Shown: positions 53,160 through 63,833 of the stretch, piece after piece
Layout of the letters: each line of letters opens with the position of its first letter
Numbering within the stretch: position 1 is the first letter of the stretch
NCBI RefSeq assembly: GCF_018143015.1
Contig: NC_054752.1
Coordinates: forward strand, 1,550,001 to 1,614,000
Direction: 5' to 3'
DNA length: 64,000 nucleotides
Origin: Lytechinus variegatus
Taxonomy: Eukaryota > Echinodermata > Echinoidea > Temnopleuroida > Toxopneustidae
Translations under genes and position numbers: made by a program
Notes under the pieces: model-generated
What the model was told of the DNA's origin: nothing
The model's database searches: none
What the model saw: the letters and a program-made list of their open reading frames with translations, nothing else

Positions 53160-53880
53160 AAATATACATAAAATAAATAACGATTACAGTATGTAATAAT
53201 CATAAGTTATCCTTATACAGGAAATAAATCAATAAGAACGGACATTCTTGCTATAGGAAATACGTATACATTTTGAAAAAGGAAAAAGTAAACAATATAT
53301 ATATTACTACCTATATAGCAATAGAATAATAATAGTGCACCCGATACTAAGAACAGAACAGAAGAAGGAAGAGAGAGAAAGACAGACAAACAGACGAGAT
53401 ATACATGAGAGAGGGACAAGTAGAACAGACATGACATAACATGAATACAAAAATACAACTATACAAATACATATAATCACATATTGGGCTAGTAAGATAA
53501 GACAAGAAATAAGAGGTCAGCATACAGTGTATCTATTGACAGTAGCAACAGCATTTGAGATGACAGTATATTATCAGAATTGTCATGTAAGCTTGTGCAT
53601 GTGTGAGTAGTTAATATCTTTGAAGTAAGAACTTTTTCAATTCACATTTAAATGAGAGAACACTGAGAGATTTTTTAATTTCGTTCGGTAGCGAGTTCCA
53701 CAGTTTGGGTCCTGTATAAACAAATGTCTTTTGAGCAAAAAGAGTACGCTTTAATGGCAAGTGAATGCAGCTAGCCTGTCGGGTAGGATATGAATGGATC
53801 GAGTTATTCGAAACAAACAGGAGAAAATATGGACGGAAGGTTGTTCGTATGTAAATTATACACGAAGAGGCCTAGTTGTA
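53160..53880 (-). mobile_element. Minus-strand LINE, coding end (same LINE as 50375-50815)
   Basis: The minus strand encodes SYPTRQASCIHLPLKRTLFA, QKTFVYTGPKLWNSLPNEIK, KSLSVFSFKCELKKFLLQRY and a stop near 53620. It is related to the end of the plus-strand LINE (HGYPTRQADNFHLP) but a distinct copy. 5'-truncated near the palindrome at 53.88 kb. Confidence 0.75.
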
Positions 53881-53883
53881 ACT

Positions 53884-53922
53884 GATATAACTCATATATC
53901 TTTAAGATATATGAGTTATATC
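53884..53922. repeat. Perfect 39-bp palindrome
   Basis: GATATAACTCATATATCTT, one T, then AAGATATATGAGTTATATC: 19-base arms with a single-base centre. It lies at the 5' truncation point of the minus LINE. Confidence 0.97.
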
Positions 53923-55159
53923 GCAATCTGCGACATTATGCGTTGCTGCGACGTTCCCGACCTTTCGTTTGAGGACGCGTACGCTTATTTAGAACGGTAG
54001 TTCATTTTGGGAGAGACTTTTGGGCCCGTCGTCATGGTCGTAAAACTCCGTCCTGTAATGCAAATTGTGTGACATTAGATTTTTTCTTCGTTTCGCATCT
54101 GGAACGGAAACATTCAATTTGCGTTTCGTGTGCAAAATTCTGGTTGCTACTATGGTAACAGCGATATATCTGATTTAGGACGACTTTCCAAATCCAAATT
54201 TGGTTCCTCCCAGAGCTCGAGAGGCCGCCCGGGGGACCCACTTCCATTGAATGGTGGATACCAGGCGCGACCACACGTAAAAAGGGAAAGAGTGGGTAAG
54301 TACGTTACGTATAGGCCTATGTAGCGTTATGAGGGTGTGAGAAACAATGATTAAATTACTGAAAAGGGATATATTTCCACTACTTGTAGGGTGTCACAAC
54401 CCAAATACTTGTTGAGAGATACATTTTCATAATCTGGTGCCTTTTATCGGTTGTAACAGCCCCCTATCATGCCTATATGCTAGCTGCGCAGCGACCTTAC
54501 CAGAAAAATCCCAGCTATATATCGTCATATCTTGATGGCAGAAAAAAACCACTTCACGTTTTGTATTTACCGGACTGACTGATTTTTTGCCTTTTTTGAG
54601 AAAAAAAAACATTTTTGAACAGAATTCGATAGATGACACCGACACAGTCCGTGTAAAAAAATCATTACAGAGTTGGTATGCCTCTTTGAAACTCGTTTAA
54701 ATTCATCGAATTCATTAATTGTTTTAACATGTAGTTTATCTTTATAATATTTTATCATGTATGCTCTTGTTCGGCAATATTTGTGTTTTCATTGTGAGGT
54801 TCTGTGGGATTTGTTGAATGTCTCGGTCTGGATGTGTAGCCAGCATGTAGCATTTGTATAACATGAGATCTCTGCTCTCGTAGGTTAGACACTCAATGAC
54901 GTCATCCTCAAACCCTCGAAAACGACTGACAGCTTCCGGGAGCGTATCAATCTGAGAAGTGTTTATACAATCATATTTAAATTTATTGTCATTGGTCTTT
55001 ATGATTACGAAAGTATAAAAATGTCCTCATTATAAGTTTTTTTGTCACTTTTTGTGATTTGCAATAAATGTCAACTTTAAGATTCGAATGATGTGAATAT
55101 AGCGGGCGTGATTGCAGTAAAAGAGTTTCTACAGCCCGGTCTCGTATCTCAGAATAATT

Positions 55160-55306
55160 TCAGAGATTGAAGAAGAATATTTCCCATTTGTGTTCAGATT
55201 CTGTCATATCGGTGGTACCTTGAAGAGATTTAAAGAGCGATTTCGAAATATCGTTCCCATCGGCTATGATGAAGAAAATACCGTCACTCCTATATCTCTG
55301 ACAGGT
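55160..55306 (-). CDS. GNAT gene B exon 8 (stop)
   Basis: 147 nt. TCQRYRSDGIFFIIADGNDI, SKSLFKSLQGTTDMTESEHK, WEIFFFNL, TGA. Acceptor caatgcag. Confidence 0.85.
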   Translation of the reverse strand, partial: TCQRYRSDGIFFIIADGNDISKSLFKSLQGTTDMTESEHKWEIFFFNL

Positions 55307-58300
55307 CTGCATTGAAACAAGAAAACCAAGAGAAATAATGAATTGAAATGAATTGCAAAAGTCAATATTCAGCAACTGCCGTTTAATGCCGTTTTACTTG
55401 ATGGTGTTATTTCATTTCTTAGTTCTTTGTTAAAACGACCTTTACATTTTCTGTTTCTATATACTGATTCACGCTAAATTTCGGCAATTCTGCGTCTGAC
55501 CACCACCTTTGTTTCTTCTGACATCTGCTAACTTCTTCCACAATGTTTTAGCAGTCAATCGCTTCCTTTGTGATATAACACACATAGTCTCACCTTAATC
55601 AACCCACGGACAAGCGCTTTAGAAAGTCCTTTACCTGGAAATATAATATGAAACAAAATTGATGTAATATTAATAATGATGATAAAAATAGTATGATGAA
55701 TTTTATGGCGTAGCACTATCGTACATGCACGTGCACTTGGATACTGTCTATTCACAAGATTAATCAGAGTACTCGTATACTTGGTAAAGAGGAACCGCCC
55801 AAGTTATGACCCTTGAGGGACCCATTTAGAAAATAGAAATTGTTTAATACTGCACCATCAAGTAAAAAGTTCTCATGTCTGTTTGAAAGATATAATGCAA
55901 TCCATGAGAGAACATGGCCACCTAAGAGTGTAGTATATGTAACAATATTATTAGTGATAAAATTAACTTTTAAAGCTAACAGTAGCAGAAATATTACTTT
56001 GTTTGTCCACGGCCAATAGAAGGTCATTCTTTTTATTATTTGGGTCTCTGTTCTACGGTATTTTCTGTACGCTAACTGAATATTCGCTAACAATGTATCA
56101 TAGCATTCAGGTGTTGTTGGATTTGGTGTACATCAGCTCTATCATGTTTAAAAGGCGGGTAATTAATTAAAGCCCTACTATCATGATTATAGGCCCCAGT
56201 CGAATTGAATTGAGTTATTTTCAACTTTTTTGTTTAATATAGGTTTTCCCGTCCATTTTGATCAGAGTTGCAATTAAATTAATGAAAGGACGTTCAAATT
56301 CGAAATATTTCGTCCACCCTCTGCACACATAGTTCATTTTCATTCATATATTTAATTCCTTTCTATATCATTCCTTTGAATTTTGTAGAAATTCAATTAA
56401 GAGAAAACCTCGTTCAAATTAATGGCCCTAAGGTGTCATTTATTTTCGCGACGACGAGCTGATCGTTTAATTTCGCCTGAAACACCATTTTCAATTTCAT
56501 TTATCAGAACATATATTTGCACTTTAAACTTCCAAATTCTGTTAATGTTACTGTATTTATTTTTTTTTTCAAACTTCACCCTATATTTCTATTTTTGGGG
56601 GATCTTTTCAGTTAAAATCATTTTATTCCATTATGTTTGATAAATACGTAATTCATGTAACACTTATGATATGACATATGATATGATTGTAAACGCTTAT
56701 TCTTCAAGTGATTGAGGAGTGGTTGCAGGGGCGGATCCAGGATTTCCCAAAGGGGGGCACATTTTCCGGAGGAGTTTTAAGAGTAAAAAAAGAAGGTTAT
56801 TAACCAAAGAATAAGGGTATTTCGTCCACGAAAAAATTAATTGTGCCTCTAAAAGGGGGAGGGGGCACGAGTCGACTGTGCCCTCCCCTGGATCCGCCAT
56901 TGAGTAGGTGAAATGAAATGTATTTATTTCCGTTAAAAACAGATAACAATACATATAAAATTATACATATGGATTGGTAAATAGAAAACGGGAGGATGGC
57001 CCTACTCAGCAGCATCAATCATGGTGCTGCTGGTCTACCGAGGGGTCCTCATATAGGTCGATGACCTAGTATGCCAATGGTAGGTATTTTTTCTTCATCA
57101 TCTTGTTCTTTTTTATTTTACATAATCGTATATAATTTAAATCGTTTTGGGGAAGGGATGGGTATTATGTAATTGACCACAGTCTATATATAGTTATGAA
57201 AGTGGAACAAAAACGAGTTGTTGTTCCGATGATGGTCTGTCAGATGTAAAATTCAGTAAAAATTTTTAACATCCAATTTAGGGGTAAAACCCATTTCCAT
57301 AATTATTCAAAAGAAGTAAAAAAAAAAAAACAACAACGAAAAACACTGTCCATATCTTGTAAGTGATTGCATATTAATTATTTTGAATTCCTAAACGTTC
57401 GCAAGGAGAATTTTAAAACACTACTCAGCTATTTTAATTTGATCGTTCTTTATAATTTTTTAAATGAAATAACTATGAAATCGCGTGCCAGTAGAATTAA
57501 ATTGAATAAGTATTTGGTTATTTAAATGCTGATCTCATAGGTCATTCAAATTAGTTGCAAATTTTGACGAAATTGGACGGGAAAACCTATACTAGGGGAA
57601 AACATCCAGAAAGTACTTGTCAAATAAATTGGTTTGGCGAATTTATGTCGGACCTGAAATGAAAGTTAAGATTCTAAATTTCGACAAAGAATTCCAAGCT
57701 GTTTTTTGTCATTTGAGGGGATTTTTTCGATTCATTTGCTGAATCTGTTCCCGAATCTGTCGAGTGTGGCGGTGAAAAAAAATCGCTATTATTTCGAAAC
57801 CACTTACCCCTGTGAGCTGGATTGACTGTGAGACCGTGAAGTATATACGTCTTTCCTTTCAAAGCATTATATAACGTGGAGTAGAGTACACAACCAACGA
57901 TGTCGCTAATCGACGTCGTTCCGTCACTATCAACACAACGTAGATGTTCCAAGACGACTGCTCCGTATTTTTCATCGGCTAAAAGGGCGTTTCGTTCCAA
58001 GTCTGAAAAACAAGATGATCCCTATTTGAATCATATGACTCATCTGATTGGCTCTTTCTGGGTCCAATATGTGACAGAGCCGACTTACTACCCATAAGAA
58101 ACCAATACACTCATCTTGGGGCTCACGAAGACACCACGGTGAAAATGGAACACTCTTAAAATGCTGGGCAACATATTGTCCACACAACAATTGGTTCAAA
58201 AAATTATCAAACGCTGGGTAGTTTTCAACCAATACTGTGTAGTTTTCACCCGAAGCACACACTATTGGTTTAAAACTACCCAGAACTGGATAAAGTTTTG

Positions 58301-61300
58301 ATCAAGTTTTGTGTGGACGGTATATGTTGCCCAACATTTTTAATAGTGAATATGGATAAAGCACGGGCACCTATTTGGCCTTGGACCGCGTGGTACTCAT
58401 TTTGATATCATAACGGAGGACCTTTAATTAATGTGGCCATGAACTATTGGAAAGGAGTTCACCCATTTTTAGGATCGAGATTGGTAACTTGGATGGAATC
58501 GACAGCCCAACTGTGCCTGTTGACCGGATGATATGTGAATTATCAAATTCTCTTTAATGAATTCAGATTCATTTTGCACGGGGTTTCTAAATTTAGTTAT
58601 TAATGAAGCACAGACAACATAATCATAATTGTATATTTCATGCAACGGAGCAGGATGTTATAAAACGTTTTTACTGTGCTTTAACAACGTATTAATGTTG
58701 CGATATGCGCGCAATTCTTTTGTATAATTTTTTAATGACCAAATCCTATTTTATGACCAAATCCAAAACATACTTGGGACAAATTAAGGACTCTTTATCC
58801 TTTTTTTTTTTCATTTCTTTATTTAATCACGGCATACCAACTTCAGCCTACTGGCTGTTCTTCTGTGAGTCCGTGCAAAGGTAAAAATCATATGAAACAA
58901 CATATATAACAAATTATTTGATGATAAACAAAAGTAGAGAAAATGCATAAAAATAACATAACAATAAAAAACAACAATAACAATGAAGATTCAGTTACAA
59001 TATGAATAGCACAAAATTAAGGCAAATGACTTATAAAATCAAAGAAGTACGATAAACGAAATTTTGCAATGAAAACAAATCACATAGAGGTGAAGTAATA
59101 ACGAAAATTATATATATGAAAAAAATAATAAAAACCGGGGTTACGAACCTACGGAAACCTCCCCCCCCCCCCCGAGATCCAGGACACTTAAAAAGAAAAG
59201 GGATGTGCAGGTGATCTGAAATGTGCAATTATGCTTTTCTTAAATATATTTATGTTATCTATATTTTTTATATTTTCTGGAAGTGAGTTCCACAGTTTTG
59301 ATCCCCTAAAGGTAACGCTCCTTAATTTATAATTTGTATGACTTTTGGGAATTGAAAAATTGTGAGAAGAATATCTGGTTCCATATTGTGGATTATATCT
59401 TTCAAACATACACAACAAAGAATTTGGGACATCATTATAATAAATTGTGTGCATCATTGTTAATTCTCTCTTGCTTCTTCTGACTGCAAGATTATCTACT
59501 TTTAAAATGGATAACAATTGATCTGAAGAAAATCTTGGTTATTTCCTAAGTACTGTTTTAAGAGCTTTGTTTTGTAATATCTGTAATTTCCGTAAGTTCG
59601 TAACTCCTGTGTTAGAGTAAATTATGTCGCAGTAATCAAAGTGGCATTGAATCATTGATTTAAAGAATATTTCTGCTTGATGTTGTGTAATTATTGGACG
59701 AATTCGCTTCAGTAAGAATAATTTATACATAACCTTTCTTCTTCGTTAACATGCAAATTCCAACTTAAATTTTCGTCAATTATCATGCCAAGGTATTTAC
59801 ATGATGAAGTCCTACGGATAGGTTTGCCTTCTACTAATAAATGTGCGTTTTGATCACTTTTACTAAGCTTGTTCCTGGTACATATCAAAAGAAATTCACA
59901 TTTTCCGACATTTATTTTCAGTTTGTTGCAGTTCAAATAGTCATATAAACTTTGAAGATCTTTGTTCAATGTTGATATGATATCCAGTATATTATCGTTA
60001 CTAAAATACATACAGGTGTCATCAGCATACATTAACACCTTACTTTCCTTAATTGAATTCGGTAGGTCATTCACATATATCGAAAAGAGCATAGGCCCCA
60101 ATATGGAGCCCTGTGGAATTCCACAGGTGAGTTCTTTTGTATCTGAGCTTATACCATGTATACCATTCATTGTAACAAACTGTTTCCTTCCTGTAAGGTA
60201 ATCTTTAAACCATTTTATAACTCTGGAGGACATACCTATGAAACTTAATTTCTTTAGTAGAATTCCATAATCTATGCAATCAAATGCTTTTTGTAAATCA
60301 AGCATGACAATTCCAGTGATGCAACCGTTATCTATATTATGCAGTATATCTTCAGTAAGGTTTAATAAAGTAGTAGTCGTGGAATATTTTGGTCGGAAAC
60401 CTGATTGATTATTGCACAGTAAATTGTTAGTATTCAAAAACTCATACATTTGTTTAAAAACAATCTTTTCGATCACTTTGGCAAGAATGGGCATCACTGA
60501 TATCGGTCTGTAATTGTTTTTTCTTGTTTATCCCCCTTTTTCTTAAAAATTGGGGTTACACGAGAAATTTTCCATTGATGGGGTACAATTCCTTGAATCA
60601 ATGACATGTTAATGATTTGACTCAGAGGTTTTGCAATGAATGGTGCTATCGTTCGGATAAACACAGCCGGTATCTCATCTGGACCTGTTGCTTTTTTATC
60701 AGAGATGCATTTTAACTCCTTTAAAACAGTGCTTTCAGAGACCTGAGTAAAATTAAATTCTCCGTCATATGTATTAGGCCAATATTTTTCATATGTCATA
60801 TCCTGAGTTTGTTCGTCTATTTCAGCCTGTATCTTTTTACCGACTGAAATGAAATAATCATTAAATTCATTTGTGACTTGCTTATCCTTGAAAAAAAATC
60901 CATCAGTTATGGTATTGATACTCACAATTTCGTATAACAGTCCCGTGCCCCAGAATTCCATGTGATTCCATTGACTCTTTTACGAGGTGACAGACTCTAT
61001 TTCGTTCTTCATCATCTTGAAGTATACCGTCCCGAATAACGTAATCTTTATTGTTTATCTATTATAGGACACATAATACTTAAACGGTAACAGAGCGACT
61101 TTGTTACCTTGTTTATCATGTTTATACATATATTTTTTTATTCATTATTATAATAATAAGAGTAATTATATTATTATTTATATAATTATTGTCATTATTA
61201 TAATTATAATAATTATTATTATTACTATTATTATCATTATTCCTCTGAACAGGATCAAGTCCGTTTTTTGTTTATCATGTTTATACATATATCTTTTTAT

Positions 61301-62130
61301 TCATATTCATTATTATTATAATAAGAGTAATTATTATTATTTTTATCATTATTATCATTATTATAATTATAATAATTATTATTATTACTATTATTCTCAC
61401 TATTCCTCTGAACACGATCAAGTCCGGTTTTTTTTTCTTGAATAACTTTGCTCTAACAAAAAGCACCAAGTAATTTCAAGTGCAACTAGGAACTTTACAA
61501 TATGAATATATTACTATTATTTTTATTTTTATTATTATTATTATATCTATCTATCAATATAATACTACTATGCTGATGACTGGCCTGCATGCTACTGCTA
61601 CTATTGTAGTCATGAGCGGAGGTTTATTTACTGAGTTAAGCGGACGTTCCAAAGTCCCAAATTCAGAACCCATCACCATCAACATTATAAGTAGGCCTAT
61701 CCTCATCACTGTTACAATACTGACAATCTTCAATATTTTCGAGAACCATACCTCATAATCTGATCCTGTTGAATATTGGCTTTGCATGAACCAAAAATGT
61801 AGATGACCTTGTCCGGTTGGTTTTGTGTTTCTACAATTTTCTGCTTCTAATACTTGAAGGGTTGAGAGATTGTTTCCATTCACTACCGTTGTCAATGTAT
61901 TCGCCTTTTCTTCGAAACATATCTAGAATTTAAACATAATATGAAAATTGATAGGCCAAGGAATATTGACAAGTACATAACTGCATCTTCAACGTTGTAC
62001 CATCGAGGCATTTCTATCTACTTTCCAACTTAATACATTTCCAACTTGCCCCCAACGCACCAAACAAAACTACTACATATAACTGCTACAACTACTTCTT
62101 CTTCTACTACCACTACAACTCCTCCTCCTC

Positions 62131-62203
<73 letters not shown>

Positions 62204-62221
62204 CACTACCACTACTACTAT

Positions 62222-62274
<53 letters not shown>

Positions 62275-62346
62275 CTACTACTATACTACTACTACCACTA
62301 CCACTTATACCACTACTGCTGCTACTTCTAAACCTACTACTACTAT

Positions 62347-62410
<64 letters not shown>

Positions 62411-63833
62411 GCTACTACTACTACTACTACTACTATTGCTTATTATTATCATTATTATTATTGTTCTTCTTCTTCTACAGCTATTGTTATTTCTACTATG
62501 ATTCGATTTCTTCTCACCATTCCTACTTTTTTTGGCTTAAAAATGAGAAATATGAAGACTGACACACGCCGAGAAACGAGAAATGAAATCCAAAATTCAA
62601 CGATATACATGTATATTGATCTTCAAATATAATCATAATGTAAAACTTAGATGAATTCTTACTCTTTTTACTGTCTGAATCACTTTTCTCTCCAATTTGT
62701 GACCTGTATATGTAAAACAGAATGTGAGGAAAGTTTACGGAAATGGTGAGAGGGGAATCTGTATTCTACGATCCCAATATTTCATTTTCTCCTCACTGGT
62801 TAGGAACCTACAATCCTGTATCGGGGAGTCATGATGCAGACCTCGGAAACAATTATATGGCCTTGACATTAACCTTGACTTTGGTGACCAAGTCCTTGTT
62901 CTTGGCATAGAAGGTCGGAGGCCCTTAGTATTGTGCCCCTGTTAGTCTTCTGATGAGGCTAGAAATAAGTCAGTTGACAATTAGATAAATAAAATGACTA
63001 ACAGATATATATTTTAATGTACTAAATACTTGTATAGTTGCATTGCCCGGGAAGAGCCGTGGTGTAGTGGTTCTGACTCTTGCCTTGTAAACATAGGGTA
63101 GTGTGTTCGAATCCCACCGCGGTCTAGCGTCCTTTGGTAAGGCGTTAATCGACACTTTGCCACTCTCGAACCAGGTGCTAAAATAATGGGTACCCGGTAG
63201 GATGCGAAATATATTGTATATTTGATTTTGCCAGCGCCATAATGACGAATGCAAGGAATGCTCCCCAGGGAGTGGAAATTGTGCACTTTTCATGCTTGAT
63301 TGAAATGAATCCAATGACTAGGGTAATAATATGCTGTAGTTACGCGCTTTGGGCCATTCTGGGAAAAAAGTTTTATAAAAATTGGCTATTATTATCATTA
63401 TTATTGCCCGGCCGTCTTTTATATATTTGGCGTATTATGAATTCTTTGACCGTAGGGACATTGATATCGAGATTTCGACCTAGGACTCATTCCCATCTTT
63501 GCCCCTAGCACTGCTGTAATTATGCACATTCTATGTTACAAGCCACCCTTGTTATATATCCACCACCTTGCACTTGCGCCATGTGCTATGGTAATTAATA
63601 AAATTGGAAAATAAAATATAAATCATCATCATTTGTCCTAGATTAAAATCTGTAGAAAAGGAGACACGAACTTTTGAAAGGATGTCTGATGTAGCAACAA
63701 TGAAGATGTCTCCATTCTCCCGAGAGAAAGCTAAACCCCGTAGATATAAATGCACATCCGACTAATTGCTTCTCAGATTTATTCTCGATCACCAGAGCCT
63801 GGAACAGCTTCTGCTTGAAATGCTCCAAGAAAC
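55160..63833 (-). CDS. Tandem double-GNAT acetyltransferase-like gene B, exons 2-8
   Basis: Exons 63833-63672, 62703-62663, 61922-61752, 61045-60926, 58002-57808, 55634-55594 and 55306-55160 have exactly the lengths and phases of gene A exons 2-8, all open. Exon 1 must lie beyond 64000. Proteins of exons 3 and 7 are identical to copy A, while the others differ at several residues. The same phase conflict between exons 4 and 5 occurs, as does the His and Phe substitution at the SAT1 catalytic positions. A LINE (58.80-60.88 kb) fills intron 5, and a TA-flanked element and an RT relic lie in intron 6. Confidence 0.75.
55594..55634 (-). CDS. GNAT gene B exon 7 (41 nt)
   Basis: (G)KGLSKALVRGLIK, identical to copy A, between a tttccag acceptor and a GTGAG donor. 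Confidence 0.85.
55765..56100 (-). mobile_element. Ancient LINE RT relic shared by both GNAT copies (B)
   Basis: Minus strand HVLSWIALYLSNRHENFLLD and a decayed continuation equivalent to GVPQGS-LGP. The counterpart is at 32945-33300. Confidence 0.65.
56725..56902. mobile_element. GGGGCGGATCCAGG MITE, nested
   Basis: CAGGGGCGGATCCAGGATTT and CCCCTGGATCCGCCATTGAG are inverted ends about 150 bases apart, with a GGGGGGCAC-type interior. Same termini as the 1.6-kb element at 15.27-16.86 kb. Confidence 0.8.
56905..57080 (-). mobile_element. LINE 3' tail, minus strand
   Basis: The minus strand has a hairpin (CAGCAGCA, ATGATTG, TGCTGCTG at 57031-57004), AT-rich DNA, and a final GGAAATAAATACATTTCATT tail. 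Only the 3' UTR is present. Confidence 0.6.
57808..58002 (-). CDS. GNAT gene B exon 6
   Basis: 195 nt (acceptor tttttcag, donor GTAAGT). NALLADEKYGAVVLEHLRC, DIVGCVLYSTLYNALKGKTY, ILHGLTVNPAHRG. Confidence 0.85.
58130..58345. mobile_element. Small MITE-like unit in copy B
   Basis: GGGCAACATATTGTCCACAC and GTATATGTTGCCCAACATTT inverted words; orthologous to 33955-34170 in copy A. Confidence 0.55.
58801..60880 (-). mobile_element. Jockey/CR1-like LINE in copy B, 5'-truncated
   Basis: Minus strand: TGPDEIPAVFIRTIAPF, QWKISRVTPIFKKKGDK, then (frame change at about 60495) MPILAKVIEKIVFKQMYEF, SGFRPKYSTTTTLLNL, MLDLQKAFDCIDYGI, CGIPQGSILGPMLFSIYVND, MYADDTCMYF, YLGMIIDENLSW, and further frames down to FRGSKLWNSLPENIKNI near 59.28 kb. 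At least three frame breaks. It ends in an 11-T tract (3' poly-A). TTATCC at 58795-58800 and 60882-60887 is the likely target duplication. Copy A lacks it. Confidence 0.93.
60926..61045 (-). CDS. GNAT gene B exon 5
   Basis: 120 nt (acceptor caataaag, donor GTGAG). YVIRDGILQDDEERNRVCHL, VKESMESHGILGHGTVIRN. By hand count about ten replacements against copy A, with about four silent changes. Confidence 0.72.
61116..61428. repeat. Tandem duplication of about 155 bp
   Basis: TTGTTTATCATGTTTATACA, ATT/AAT repeats and CCTCTGAACA-GATCAAGTCC occur twice in a row (about 61112-61266 and 61268-61431). Non-coding, copy B only. Confidence 0.85.
61752..61922 (-). CDS. GNAT gene B exon 4
   Basis: 171 nt. 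ICFEEKANTLTTVVNGNNLS and NTKPTGQGHLHFWFMQSQYS; several replacements relative to copy A lie in the NAKPAEQVHR segment. Confidence 0.7.
62100..62440. repeat. (CTA)n microsatellite, copy B
   Basis: Long CTA tract equivalent to 39.0-39.3 kb. The poly-Thr, poly-Leu, poly-Ser and poly-Val ORFs on both strands are artefacts. Confidence 0.95.
62663..62703 (-). CDS. GNAT gene B exon 3 (41 nt)
   Basis: Encodes HKLERKVIQTVKR between a tatacag acceptor and a GTAAG donor, with the same protein as copy A. Confidence 0.7.
63051..63403 (+). mobile_element. tRNA-derived SINE with 8-bp target duplication
   Basis: Head with A box TGGTGTAGTGGTT (about 63060) and B box GTTCGAATCCC (about 63106), then CCTTTGGTAAGGCGTTAATC, a unique body, GCGCTTTGGGCCATTCTGGG and an ATTATTATC tail. 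TTGCCCGG at 63043-63050 and 63404-63411 flanks it. Copy A has the empty site at 40655-40661. Confidence 0.92.
63672..63833 (-). CDS. GNAT gene B exon 2
   Basis: 162 nt, acceptor tctttag, same weak GTTCGT donor as copy A. FLEHFKQKLFQALVIENKSE, KQLVGCAFISTGFSFLSGEW, RHLHCCYIRHPFK. SFLS replaces HYHT of copy A. Confidence 0.7.

Larger units (their letters stand above)
56240..57589. mobile_element. TA-flanked element in copy B (1350 bp)
   Basis: TAGGTTTTCCCGTCC and GGACGGGAAAACCTA ends with TA at 56238-56239 and 57590-57591. Copy A at about 33358 has a single TA between the same flanks (TTTAA-TA-CTAGGG). It carries nested insertions (56.73-57.08 kb) and no transposase. TA targets suggest a Tc1/mariner relative. 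Confidence 0.85.

Noticed and set aside
54130-54324. Possible plus-strand exon (MQNSGCYYGNSDISDLGRLS..., GTAAG donor).
   Set aside because: The segment contains GGTGGATACCAGGCGCGACC, a word I associate with a dispersed echinoderm repeat, and no acceptor or neighbouring exon was found.
63051-63130. A functional tRNA gene (also minus strand near 2402-2462).
   Set aside because: The cloverleaf is not intact, SINE bodies follow, and the 63-kb copy is bounded by a target duplication.
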